64,000 nucleotides of DNA. Source: Lonepinella koalarum (GTDB taxonomy: Bacteria; Pseudomonadota; Gammaproteobacteria; Enterobacterales; Pasteurellaceae). This document shows, piece by piece, positions 53,049 to 61,128 of the stretch (position 1 is the first letter of the stretch; the number at the start of each line of letters is the position of its first letter). The translations under genes were made by a program, and so were the position numbers. Under the pieces are notes generated by a model that saw nothing but the letters and a program-made list of their open reading frames with translations, was not told where the DNA came from and did no database searches. The stretch lies in assembly GCF_042926695.1 (NCBI RefSeq), contig NZ_CP170642.1, forward strand, positions 310,001-374,000, read 5' to 3'.

Positions 53049-54461
53049 ATGCAAGCCAGTTTATCTAACCCAAATGTTGTCAGTGTCGATGGAACAATAT
53101 TTCAAATTTCATCGCAGTTATGGCAACAAAATCAGCAACAACAGGCAATTTTAATCCGCTATCTGGCTTGTCCATTGGCAGAAGATGAATCTTGTTTGTG
53201 GCTTGGGTTGGATAGCCTCAACAATTTATCCGCATGTGAAACCTTTTCTTTCCTAACAGGAAAAATGATCGAACCTGTGTTGTTGGAAACACAGGTATTG
53301 AAAGATTTATTGCAAGCCTTAGCTCCACAATCTTTAATGGTACAAGAAAGTCCGGTTTTTTACCATGTTCAACAGCAAGATTTAAACGAAGAAAAGCATT
53401 CTGCTCAACAATCAGATGAACCCGTGATTCAGTTGCTGAATCGGATTTTTGAAAGTGCGTTGCAGCAACGAGCATCTGATATTCACCTTGAGCCACAAAG
53501 CCAACATTTGCAAGTGCGTTTTCGTATTGATGGTGTATTACAATACCAATCGCCAGTTGCCTTGGCATTATCTAGCAGGGTGATTTCACGTTTAAAATTA
53601 TTAGCCAAACTTGATATTAGCGAAACCCGTTTACCGCAAGACGGACGTTTTCATTTTAAAACCACCTTTTCTGATATTTTAGATTTTCGTCTTTCCACCT
53701 TACCAACCCCATTAGGGGAAAAAGCGGTATTGCGGGTGCAACAAAATAAGCCAGTACAATTTGCATTTGCCGATCTGGGTATGAATGATCAGCAGCAGGA
53801 ACGTTTTAAACACGCCCTTAATCAACCGCAAGGTTTGATTTTGGTGACAGGACCTACGGGAAGTGGAAAAAGTATCACCCTTTACACCGCACTTTCTTAT
53901 TTAAATCGTCCAGAAAAACATATTATGACCGCGGAAGATCCTATTGAGATTCCATTGTCTGGCATTATTCAAAGCCAAGTCAATCCACAAATTGGTTTAG
54001 ATTTTAGTCGGTTATTGCGTACTTTTTTACGCCAAGATCCCGATATTATTATGCTCGGTGAAATTCGTGATGAAGAAAGTGCCGCCATGGCATTACGAGC
54101 TTCTCAAACGGGACATCTCGTGCTTTCCACGCTGCATACCAATGATGCGCCGTCCGCTATTCCACGCTTGTTACAGTTAGGTATAAAGCAACACGAAATT
54201 GACAACAGCTTATTGTTAGTGATTGCACAACGTCTGATTCGGAAACGTTGCCAAAAGTGCGGTGGAAAAAGCGAACATTCTTGTGATTGTCATCAGGGCT
54301 ATAAAGGGCGAATCGGGATTTATCAATTTTTACAACCTGATCCAGAGCAAGGTTATCAGTTGGATTTTAATCAGTTACAACAAGCAGGGTTGCAAAAGGT
54401 GGAGCAAGGTGTGACGGATTTAGCGGAAATTCAACGAGTATTAGGGCAGGGGACAAAATGA
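53049..54461 (+). CDS. pilB: Type IV pilus assembly ATPase PilB
   Basis: A GspE/PilB hexameric ATPase that drives pilus extension. The 470 residues include an N-terminal domain, ASDIHLEPQSQHLQVRFRIDG, Walker A GPTGSGKSITLYTA, the Asp box EDPIEI, Walker B DIIMLGEIRDEESA and the His box LSTLHTNDA. The C-terminal zinc module has four cysteines (RCQKCGGKSEHSCDCHQGY). It is shorter than the 560-residue Pseudomonas PilB, as in other Pasteurellaceae. It overlaps pilC by 4 bases. Uptake cores are at about 53887 and 54254. Confidence 0.95.
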   Translation: MQASLSNPNVVSVDGTIFQISSQLWQQNQQQQAILIRYLACPLAEDESCLWLGLDSLNNLSACETFSFLTGKMIEPVLLETQVLKDLLQALAPQSLMVQESPVFYHVQQQDLNEEKHSAQQSDEPVIQLLNRIFESALQQRASDIHLEPQSQHLQVRFRIDGVLQYQSPVALALSSRVISRLKLLAKLDISETRLPQDGRFHFKTTFSDILDFRLSTLPTPLGEKAVLRVQQNKPVQFAFADLGMNDQQQERFKHALNQPQGLILVTGPTGSGKSITLYTALSYLNRPEKHIMTAEDPIEIPLSGIIQSQVNPQIGLDFSRLLRTFLRQDPDIIMLGEIRDEESAAMALRASQTGHLVLSTLHTNDAPSAIPRLLQLGIKQHEIDNSLLLVIAQRLIRKRCQKCGGKSEHSCDCHQGYKGRIGIYQFLQPDPEQGYQLDFNQLQQAGLQKVEQGVTDLAEIQRVLGQGTK

Positions 54462-55678
54462 AACTCAAAATGTACCACTGGCAAGGTATTAATCGGTTAA
54501 ATCAAAAACAAAAAGGCGTTTTAATTGCGGAAAGTGAACAAATCGCACGTCAACAATTATTAAACCGAGGTTTACAGCAAATTAAATTACAGCAAAACTG
54601 GCAATTATCCACTAAACCGAATCAGGCAGAAATTTGTGATACCTTACTACAATTAGCCATTTTATTAAAATCTTCTGTTCCGTTAAAAAATAGCTTATTG
54701 ATTTTATTGCAAAATTGTACCAATATTCAGTTAAATTCGTGGTTACATCAGCTATTAAATCAAATTGAAACAGGGTTATCTTTTTCTCAGGCATTACAGA
54801 ATCAAGGGCAATTTTTAACCTTACAAGAACGCCAATTAATTCAAGTCGGTGAAATGACGGGTAAACTGGCAACGGTGTGTAATCAAATCGCCGAGCATCG
54901 TCAACAATCGGTGGCATTACAACGAAAATTGCAGAAAATCTTGTTGTATCCGATGATGGTACTCGGTATCTCTGTGATATTGACCGCACTTTTACTGATT
55001 TTTATTGTGCCACAATTTGCCGATATGTATGGTGATAATCAAGCCCAACTACCGTTTTTTACTCAAGTATTGTTATTTTTATCGGATCTGTTACAGCAGT
55101 ATTTTTGGCTCATTGCTGTGTTGATTGTTGGCATTATTATTCTGATTAAACGTCAATTAAAATCATCGATCTGGCTGAATCAACTCAAAATAAAATTAAT
55201 CTCTAACACCCCCATGTTAGGCAATATTGTACAGCTTTCTAGGTTGGTAGGATTTTGTCGAGGCTTGCACTTAATGCTGAAATCAGGTGTGCCATTAAAT
55301 CAAGCATTGCAGTCATTTTTACCCCAAAAGAAAACTTGGCAAAACAAGATCGAATTACAAGGGGATTTAACTTTAATTCAAGAAATTCAGTCTATGCTTC
55401 ATTGGATTACACACGGCTATGCTTTTTCAGTAGCAGTGGGAGCAGAATTATTTCCGATGCAAGCTCAACAAATGTTGCAGGTGGGCGAGCAATCGGGACA
55501 ACTTTCGCAAATGTTACTGCATATTGCAGAGAGTTATCAGCAACAGCTCGATCATAAAATTGATCTGCTTTCACAAATGTTAGAGCCATTGTTAATGGTG
55601 GTGATTGGTGGACTGATTGGTTTGATTATGTTGGGAATGTATTTGCCGATCTTTAATATGGGTTCGTTAATTCAATGA
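54458..55678 (+). CDS. pilC: Type IV pilus inner-membrane platform protein PilC
   Basis: The membrane platform of the pilus machine. The 406 residues have two GspF domains: the first (LLQLAILLKSSVPLKNSLLIL, LIQVGEMTGKLATVCNQIAEH) and the second (LVGFCRGLHLMLKSGVPLNQAL, MLQVGEQSGQLSQMLLHIAE), with three membrane segments, at about residues 165-190, 210-230 and 375-400. It overlaps pilB and pilD by 4 bases each, so the operon is translationally coupled. An uptake core lies near 54984. Confidence 0.95.
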   Translation: MKLKMYHWQGINRLNQKQKGVLIAESEQIARQQLLNRGLQQIKLQQNWQLSTKPNQAEICDTLLQLAILLKSSVPLKNSLLILLQNCTNIQLNSWLHQLLNQIETGLSFSQALQNQGQFLTLQERQLIQVGEMTGKLATVCNQIAEHRQQSVALQRKLQKILLYPMMVLGISVILTALLLIFIVPQFADMYGDNQAQLPFFTQVLLFLSDLLQQYFWLIAVLIVGIIILIKRQLKSSIWLNQLKIKLISNTPMLGNIVQLSRLVGFCRGLHLMLKSGVPLNQALQSFLPQKKTWQNKIELQGDLTLIQEIQSMLHWITHGYAFSVAVGAELFPMQAQQMLQVGEQSGQLSQMLLHIAESYQQQLDHKIDLLSQMLEPLLMVVIGGLIGLIMLGMYLPIFNMGSLIQ

Positions 55679-56373
55679 TAATATTAGGATTTTTTCTGTT
55701 AGGTGGCATCGTAGTAACCCTTGTACGTTATTATTTGCAAAATTTAGCCACACAAATTCAACAGGAAATCTATCAAAGCTATGTGGATCTTTTTCCTGAC
55801 AATGCACCGCAGGTTTGCCCCGAAAACTCTCGTTTAATGCCGATAAAGTGCGCTGGATTTTGGCTGTATTTTTTGGTTGGAGCGATACTCTTTGGGTTAA
55901 ACGCCTATTATTTTATTAATCCAATACAAGCGTTATTTTGGCTAACTTCGGGTGTGCTATTATTTCTAATTGCCAAAATTGACGGACACTATCAATTTAT
56001 TTCAGTAACACATTGCCAATGTTTAATGGCATTAGGTGTATCGGGTGCATATTTTCAATTTACGCCTATTTCCCTTGAACAATCTCTGCAAAGCCTGTTA
56101 ATTGGGTTTGGAGCATTTTATCTGATTTTTTATCTTGCACAGTGTTATTATCATCAAGATGCTTTGGGACGTGGTGATTATTGGCTAATCGCAGCATTAA
56201 GCAGTTTTTATGACTGGCAACAATTACCATATTTGATTTTTGTGGCGTGTTGTTCGGGGTTGATTTTTGCAGGCATCAAATGGCTAAAAGGGGAGAAAAT
56301 AGATTATTTGCCTTTTGCTCCATTTTTAGTGATTGGGCAGGTTTTTATGTTAGGGGCAAATATGGTAGGATAG
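55675..56373 (+). CDS. pilD: Prepilin peptidase PilD (short, without the cysteine module)
   Basis: The membrane aspartyl protease that cleaves and normally methylates prepilins. The 232 residues have about seven membrane segments and the two catalytic aspartates of the family, one in IAKIDGHYQF and the other in LGRGDYWLIAALSSFYDWQ. The cytoplasmic N-terminal region keeps only scattered cysteines (QVCPENSRLMPIKCAG) and lacks the usual double CxxC zinc motif. This fits the short form seen in other Pasteurellaceae. Last of the four pil genes. Confidence 0.9.
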   Translation: MIILGFFLLGGIVVTLVRYYLQNLATQIQQEIYQSYVDLFPDNAPQVCPENSRLMPIKCAGFWLYFLVGAILFGLNAYYFINPIQALFWLTSGVLLFLIAKIDGHYQFISVTHCQCLMALGVSGAYFQFTPISLEQSLQSLLIGFGAFYLIFYLAQCYYHQDALGRGDYWLIAALSSFYDWQQLPYLIFVACCSGLIFAGIKWLKGEKIDYLPFAPFLVIGQVFMLGANMVG

Positions 56374-56398
56374 CGAAAAAATCACGAACGGAGAATAA

Positions 56399-57028
56399 AT
56401 GACCTACATCATCGGACTCACAGGCGGTATTGGCAGTGGCAAAACCACCATCGCTAATCTTTTTGCAGAACTTGGTGTGCCATTGATAGATGCGGACGTG
56501 GTAGCTCGTCAGGTGGTGCAAAAAGGATCGCCCTTGTTAAGCCAAATAGTCGCACATTTTGGGCGTGAAATTCTCACTGCAACAGGTGAACTTAACCGCT
56601 CCGCGTTACGTGAAAAAGTATTCAACAGCGAAAGCGAGAAAAATTGGCTAAATAATTTATTGCACCCTGCTATTCGCCGAGAAATGTTAGTTCAACTACA
56701 AGTTCAAACTGCCCCTTATGTGTTATTTGTGGTGCCATTATTAATTGAAAATAACTTGACGAAACTTTGTGATCGGGTTTTAGTCGTGGACGTGTTGCCT
56801 GACACTCAATTAGACCGAGCTAGCCAGCGAGATAATAATAAACGTCAATTAATTCAACAAATTATCAATACTCAGGTAAGCCGTAATGAACGCCTAAAGG
56901 TCGCGGATGATGTGATTAATAATGACGGGGATTTTGCACAAACTGAAAGCGAACTTCGCCAAAAAGTGCTAGAATTACACCAGTATTATTTGCAATTAAG
57001 TGAGAAGAAAAATGGCAGAAACCTTTAG
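56399..57028 (+). CDS. coaE: Dephospho-CoA kinase
   Basis: The last step of coenzyme A synthesis. The 209 residues show the Walker A motif GLTGGIGSGKTTIANLF (residues 6-22), VPLIDADVVARQVV, and LLHPAIRREM and VPLLIENN from the substrate domain. It follows pilD by 25 bases and overlaps the yacG start by 17 bases, as in many gammaproteobacteria where pil genes, coaE and yacG are linked. Confidence 0.95.
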   Translation: MTYIIGLTGGIGSGKTTIANLFAELGVPLIDADVVARQVVQKGSPLLSQIVAHFGREILTATGELNRSALREKVFNSESEKNWLNNLLHPAIRREMLVQLQVQTAPYVLFVVPLLIENNLTKLCDRVLVVDVLPDTQLDRASQRDNNKRQLIQQIINTQVSRNERLKVADDVINNDGDFAQTESELRQKVLELHQYYLQLSEKKNGRNL

Positions 57029-57212
57029 CGTAGAGTGTCCAACTTGTAAAAAGCCTGTGGTTTGGTCGCCTGAAAGTGCGTATCGCCCTTTTTGCAGTAA
57101 ACGTTGCCAATTAATTGATTTAGGCGAATGGGCAGCAGAAGAAAAAGCTATTCCGTGTGAAACGGCAGATTTTGCGGAAAGTAGTGAATTTTCGGAAGAC
57201 TGGGTGAAATAA
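57012..57212 (+). CDS. yacG: DNA gyrase inhibitor YacG
   Basis: A small zinc protein that in E. coli blocks gyrase DNA binding. The 66 residues carry the CX2C-X15-CX3C zinc site (VECPTCKKP, RPFCSKRCQ) at Cys9, Cys12, Cys28 and Cys32, followed by DLGEWAAEE. The start at MAETFSVEC is used because the ATG-like codon upstream at 57000 is non-ATG and lies inside coaE. It overlaps coaE and leads into the GNAT-like gene. Confidence 0.94.
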   Translation: MAETFSVECPTCKKPVVWSPESAYRPFCSKRCQLIDLGEWAAEEKAIPCETADFAESSEFSEDWVK

Positions 57213-57214
57213 AC

Positions 57215-57481
57215 ATGAATATTCAACACCAACACAACAATGAGCAAGGCGAATTTTTTGTTTTGGACGATAATGGCAACAAGATCGCTGAATTAACCTA
57301 TTTTTTCGTGGATAATCAAACCATTAATGCTAATCATACTTATGTGTCAGAAGTGCTGCGTGGGCAAGGTATGGCGGATAAATTATATCAAGCATTGGTA
57401 GCGTTTATTCGGGAAAAAGATCTAAACTTGATACCAAGTTGTAGCTATATTGCGAGAAAGTGGGAACGAGAAACAAAATAA
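57215..57481 (+). CDS. YjdJ-like small N-acetyltransferase (GNAT)
   Basis: An 88-residue GNAT-type protein. The core is FFVLDDNGNKIAELTY, NANHTYVSEVLRGQGMADKLYQALVAFI (split: THTYVSEVLRG-like, GQGMADKLYQALVAF; here HTYVSEVLRGQGM) and SCSYIARKW, the pattern of the short GNAT family with a truncated fold and the RGQGMA acetyl-CoA loop. The substrate is unknown. It starts 2 bases after the yacG stop. Confidence 0.8.
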   Translation: MNIQHQHNNEQGEFFVLDDNGNKIAELTYFFVDNQTINANHTYVSEVLRGQGMADKLYQALVAFIREKDLNLIPSCSYIARKWERETK

Positions 57482-57494
57482 GTACAAAACAGGT

Positions 57495-57547
57495 AAAGTG
57501 CGGTTGAATTTTGCAAAATTTTTGCTAGAATTGACCGCACTTTTTTC
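57495..57547 (+). terminator. Paired-uptake-sequence terminator before the glycine riboswitch
   Basis: Arms AAAGTGCGGT (57495-57504) and ACCGCACTTT (57534-57543) are perfect complements separated by 29 A/T-rich bases, followed by TTTT. It ends the pil-coaE-yacG-GNAT transcript. Confidence 0.85.
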
Positions 57548-57570
57548 TTGATGAAATAAAGTAAAAATTA

Positions 57571-57793
57571 GTTCGGTTGAAGCTAGTTGGAGAATAGGGA
57601 ATTGACCCTATACCGACGAGGTAAAATCTTTCAGGTGCTGACTATTAAGAATCATGTCAGCAAGGACTGCTAGTGGACGAACCCTTGGAGAGATTTCGCA
57701 CATTCAAAATAATGTCGCGGAACGCCGAAGGCGAAAGAGTGATTTTTGTTGTAAAACAAACACTTCAAACGCTCAGGCAAAAGGACAGGGGCA
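57571..57793 (+). ncRNA. Tandem glycine riboswitch
   Basis: Two glycine aptamers in series upstream of an amino-acid symporter. Aptamer 1 (about 57581-57676) has GGAGAATAGGG, CCGACGAGGTAAA, TTTCAGG and AAGGACTGCTAGTGG. Aptamer 2 (about 57682-57793) has TTGGAGAG, GCCGAAGGCGAAAG, AAACGCTCAGGCAAAAGGAC and AGGGGCAG. GTTCG (57571-57575) pairs with CGAAC (57678-57682) in the interaptamer linker, the P0 leader-linker helix. The expression platform (57794-57888) has a TACGC/GCGTA hairpin and GCAGAAAG/CTTTCCGCTGC as possible alternatives. An on-switch for glycine use is expected from known examples. Confidence 0.92.
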
Positions 57794-57888
57794 GAAAGAC
57801 AATTCCAGTATTTACGCTGTTTGGGGCGTATTCTTCAATGCTTTCCGCTGCCTTGTAATAAATTGTTTAAATTTTTACGAGAATCATT

Positions 57889-59289
57889 ATGTTAATTTCA
57901 GAATTATTATCCACTATTGATAGCTTTATTTGGGGACCGCCGTTGCTGATTTTGTTATCAGGTACGGGGCTTTATTTAACCTTGCGTCTTGGTTTTATTC
58001 AAATTGTGCAGTTGCCAAGGGCGTTGGGCTATATGTTTAAACGTGAGCAAGGCAATGGGCAGTCGGGCGATGTATCTGCTTTTGCTGCACTTTGTACTGC
58101 ACTTTCTGCCACTATCGGAACAGGAAATATTGTCGGTGTTGCTACAGCTATTCAGGCGGGTGGACCAGGGGCGATGTTTTGGATGTGGTTGGTCGCTTTA
58201 CTTGGCATGGCGACCAAATATGCCGAAGGTTTGTTAGCGGTGAAATACCGTGTACGCGATAAAAACGGCTTTATGGCGGGTGGTCCGATGTACTATATTG
58301 AACGTGGACTTGGGATTAAATGGCTGGCTAAATTATTCGCTGTGTTTGGGGTGTTAGTGGCGTGGTTTGGGATTGGAACATTCCCACAAATTAATGCTAT
58401 CACCCATGCAATGCAAGATACGTTTAGTGTGCCAGTGGTTATCTCTGCTGCGGTAATGACGGTGCTGGTGGCGGCTATTATTTTAGGGGGAGTAAAACGC
58501 ATTGCCACTGTTTCCACATTAATTGTGCCGTTTATGGCAATTTTATATGTAACAACATCTTGCGTGATTTTAGTCCTGAATGCAGATAAAGTACCTGCAG
58601 CCATAGCATTAATCGTAGCAAGTGCTTTTAATCCGCAATCTGCCCTTGGTGGAGTATTAGGATTAACCGTCATGAAAGCGATTCAAGCAGGGGTAGCTAG
58701 GGGGATTTTTTCTAATGAATCAGGCTTGGGATCTGCACCGATTGCAGCGGCGGCTGCACAGACTAAAGAACCCGTTCGTCAAGGTTTAATCTCCATGACG
58801 GGGACGTTTCTGGATACCATTATTGTCTGTTCTATGACGGGATTAGTGTTAGTGATCACGGGCGTATGGAATGGCACTGTGGAAGGGGCGGCAGCCACAA
58901 ATTTAGCTTTCGCACAAGGTTTAGGCACAAGCATTGGGGCAACCATTGTGACGATTGGTTTGTTGTTTTTTGCATTCACCACTATTTTAGGTTGGTGCTA
59001 TTACGGTGAACGTTGTTTTGTGTATCTGTTTGATATTCGTGGTATTAAAGTTTATCGTACGATTTTTATTTTATTAGTGGCAGGTGGTGCTTTCATTGAG
59101 CTACAAACCATTTGGATTTTAGCCGATATTGTCAATGGTTTAATGGCGTTTCCGAATCTTGTCGCATTAATTGGGTTACGTCATGTGGTTATTAATGAAA
59201 CCAAAGATTATTTTCATCGTTTGCATAATAAAACACTAGATGATAGCGTTGGCATTCATGATCTTGAATTGGAAACCACAATGAAATAA
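57889..59289 (+). CDS. Sodium:alanine/glycine symporter (AGCS family)
   Basis: A sodium-coupled small neutral amino acid importer. The 466 residues have about 10 membrane segments and typical stretches: GTGLYLTLRLGFIQI, ALSATIGTGNIVGVATAI, GGPGAMFWMWLVALLGMATKYAE split in two, MAGGPMYYIERGLG, ARGIFSNESGLGSAPIAAAAA and GWCYYGERCFVYLF. The riboswitch directly upstream points to glycine as a substrate. Start at the first ATG after a weak ACGAGAA ribosome site. Confidence 0.94.
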   Translation: MLISELLSTIDSFIWGPPLLILLSGTGLYLTLRLGFIQIVQLPRALGYMFKREQGNGQSGDVSAFAALCTALSATIGTGNIVGVATAIQAGGPGAMFWMWLVALLGMATKYAEGLLAVKYRVRDKNGFMAGGPMYYIERGLGIKWLAKLFAVFGVLVAWFGIGTFPQINAITHAMQDTFSVPVVISAAVMTVLVAAIILGGVKRIATVSTLIVPFMAILYVTTSCVILVLNADKVPAAIALIVASAFNPQSALGGVLGLTVMKAIQAGVARGIFSNESGLGSAPIAAAAAQTKEPVRQGLISMTGTFLDTIIVCSMTGLVLVITGVWNGTVEGAAATNLAFAQGLGTSIGATIVTIGLLFFAFTTILGWCYYGERCFVYLFDIRGIKVYRTIFILLVAGGAFIELQTIWILADIVNGLMAFPNLVALIGLRHVVINETKDYFHRLHNKTLDDSVGIHDLELETTMK

Positions 59290-59303
59290 AGCCTATTTTA
59301 TTT

Positions 59304-59329
59304 TAAAATGAGATCTTCGTCACATATTT
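59304..59329 (+). promoter_or_regulatory. CRP-like site upstream of the TRAP operon
   Basis: TGAGA-TCTTCG-TCACA (59309-59324), flanked by AAAA and TATTT, differs from the TGTGA-N6-TCACA consensus by one base in the core. It lies about 120 bases before the dctP ATG; TATAAT at 59403-59408 is a plausible -10. Confidence 0.65.
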
Positions 59330-59341
59330 GAAAAGAGAATG

Positions 59342-59356
59342 TTTACAAAGTGTAAA
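59342..59356 (+). promoter_or_regulatory. Palindrome TTTACA-AAG-TGTAAA upstream of dctP
   Basis: A perfect 6-bp inverted repeat with a 3-base spacer, between the CRP-like site and the candidate -10. The size and spacing suit a repressor or activator dimer; the protein is unknown. Confidence 0.45.
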
Positions 59357-59445
59357 TATATTGTTATTTGTAATGCTTGTGGGTATTGACCACAATTAAT
59401 TCTATAATCCTATTTCATCCTATTCTAATATACGGAGATCTTTCT

Positions 59446-60441
59446 ATGCTAAAACATATTAAACGTCTAAGTGCTGTTCTAGCGGTTTGTACAGCATTGT
59501 CATATTCTGCTTTTGCGGCAGATCCGATTGTGATTAAATTCTCTCATGTGGTAGCAAACGATACCCCGAAAGGCCAGGGAGCGTTAATGTTACAAAAATT
59601 AGTAGATGAACGTTTGGCAGGGAAAGTCAAAGTGGAAGTGTATCCTAACTCTTCACTTTATGGCGATGGTAAAGAAATGGAAGCGTTACTGTTAAATAAC
59701 GTACAAATGCTTGCTCCATCTTTGGCTAAATTTGATAAATATACCCCGAAAATTCAATTATTTGATTTACCTTTCCTATTTGATGATATTCAAGCGGTAG
59801 AACGTTTTGAAAAAAGTGAGGGGGGCAAATCCTTGTTGACATCAATGGAAGATAAGGGCATTACAGGCTTGGGTTATTGGAATAATGACTTAAAACAGCT
59901 TTCTGCCAATAAAGAATTGATTTTACCTAAAGATGCGCGTGGTTTGAAATTCCGCGTACAAGCATCTGAAGTATTAGACGCCCAGTTTAAAGCCTTAAAA
60001 GCGGTGCCTCGTAAAATGGCATTTGGTGAAATGTATCAAGCGTTGCAAACTGGCACGGTAAACGGGGCGGAGAATCCGTATTCTAATATTTACTCGCAAA
60101 AAGTTCATGAGGTACAAAAATATATCACAGAATCTAATCATGGTTTATTGTCTTATATGGTGATCGTGAATACCAAATTCTGGGAAAGCATTCCAGCGGA
60201 TATTCGTAGCGAATTATCAGTAATTGTTGATGAGGTGTCTGCTACTGTGAACAAACATTCCCATGAATTAAATTTGGCGGATAAACAAAAAATCCTAGAT
60301 GCTGGCACCACTAAAATTACGACCTTAACACCAGAACAACGCGAACAATGGCGTGAAGCTGTGCGTCCGGTGTGGAAACAATTTGAAGATCAAATTGGTG
60401 CAGACCTAATTAAAGCTGCAGAAGCCTCAAATAAACAATAG
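59446..60441 (+). CDS. dctP: TRAP transporter substrate-binding protein, DctP type
   Basis: The periplasmic solute-binding part of a TRAP transporter, probably for C4-dicarboxylates. The start MLKHIKRLSAVLAVCTALS gives a clean signal peptide with cleavage after SAFA; the upstream ATG at 59377 would add 23 residues of leader. GGAGATC precedes the ATG. The mature protein (331 in total) has VIKFSHVVANDTPKGQGA, VKVEVYPNSSLYGDGKEMEAL split in two, PFLFDD and the carboxylate-binding region LKFRVQASEVLDAQFKALKA, then NGAENPYSNIY. C4-dicarboxylate specificity is an inference from family likeness. A hairpin separates it from dctQ. Confidence 0.9.
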   Translation: MLKHIKRLSAVLAVCTALSYSAFAADPIVIKFSHVVANDTPKGQGALMLQKLVDERLAGKVKVEVYPNSSLYGDGKEMEALLLNNVQMLAPSLAKFDKYTPKIQLFDLPFLFDDIQAVERFEKSEGGKSLLTSMEDKGITGLGYWNNDLKQLSANKELILPKDARGLKFRVQASEVLDAQFKALKAVPRKMAFGEMYQALQTGTVNGAENPYSNIYSQKVHEVQKYITESNHGLLSYMVIVNTKFWESIPADIRSELSVIVDEVSATVNKHSHELNLADKQKILDAGTTKITTLTPEQREQWREAVRPVWKQFEDQIGADLIKAAEASNKQ

Positions 60442-60460
60442 GTTAGATGAGTTGTATTTA

Positions 60461-60486
60461 AAAAAGAGGCGATCAGCCTCTTTTTA
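60461..60486 (+). terminator. Partial terminator between dctP and dctQ
   Basis: A 10-bp perfect stem AAAAAGAGGC (60461-60470) / GCCTCTTTTT (60476-60485) with a 5-base loop, ending in T. A leaky terminator here would make more binding protein than membrane subunits. Confidence 0.8.
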
Positions 60487-60501
60487 AGTCAGGAGTGAGT
60501 T

Positions 60502-61128
60502 ATGTCATATTTGATTTGGTTTTGGCATCGGATCGAAGAATGTGCAATTGCCATTCTATTAACGGTGATGACTGCTGTTACTTTTATTTATGTCGTGTTT
60601 AATAATCTTTATAATGTTTTTTTTGATCTTGCGGAAGCCTTGCCGAGCATTGCTCATATTGCAGAACCTATTGGTGATTTCATCATGATGTTAGCCCAAG
60701 AAATGACATGGAGCTTAGCCGTGACAAAAGCCTGCTTTGGTTGGTTGATTTTTTTTGGGGCATCCTACGGTGTACGTATGGGAGGACATATTGGCGTGGA
60801 TGCCATTGTGAAAAAAATGAGCGAACCCGCGCAACGAGTTACCAGTATTATTGCCGCATGCTGTTGTTTGGTCTACGCAGCAATGATTACCATTGCCAGC
60901 TATGAATGGATTGAAGCGGTGTTTATTAGCCAAATTGGTGCAGACGATCTTCATCAATTTAATATTAAATTATGGCATATTGGTATGATTATGCCTATTG
61001 GCTTTGCCTTAATTGGATTACGTTTTGTTGAAATTCTGATTAATTTGATTCGTGGCAAACAATATACCTTAGGTTTGGCAGATGAATCAAAAGATGCGTT
61101 AAAACTTGCACAGGGGGAAAACGAATGA
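60502..61128 (+). CDS. dctQ: TRAP transporter small permease, DctQ type
   Basis: The four-helix small membrane subunit of the TRAP transporter. The 208 residues have hydrophobic segments at about 14-35, 75-95, 115-135 and 155-180, and the family stretch WSLAVTKACFGWLIFFGASYGVRMGGHIGVD (split: WSLAVTKACFGWLIFFG, ASYGVRMGGHIGVD). It begins 60 bases after dctP, behind a strong SD (AGGAGTGAG). The stop overlaps the dctM start by 4 bases (ATGA). It is separate from dctM, unlike the fused SiaQM type. Confidence 0.9.
   Translation: MSYLIWFWHRIEECAIAILLTVMTAVTFIYVVFNNLYNVFFDLAEALPSIAHIAEPIGDFIMMLAQEMTWSLAVTKACFGWLIFFGASYGVRMGGHIGVDAIVKKMSEPAQRVTSIIAACCCLVYAAMITIASYEWIEAVFISQIGADDLHQFNIKLWHIGMIMPIGFALIGLRFVEILINLIRGKQYTLGLADESKDALKLAQGENE

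Noticed and set aside
57654..57920. Open frames of 88 and 61 residues over 57.65-57.92 kb
   Set aside because: They lie across the second glycine aptamer and its expression platform; the sequence is explained by the conserved RNA and the predicted peptides show no family pattern.
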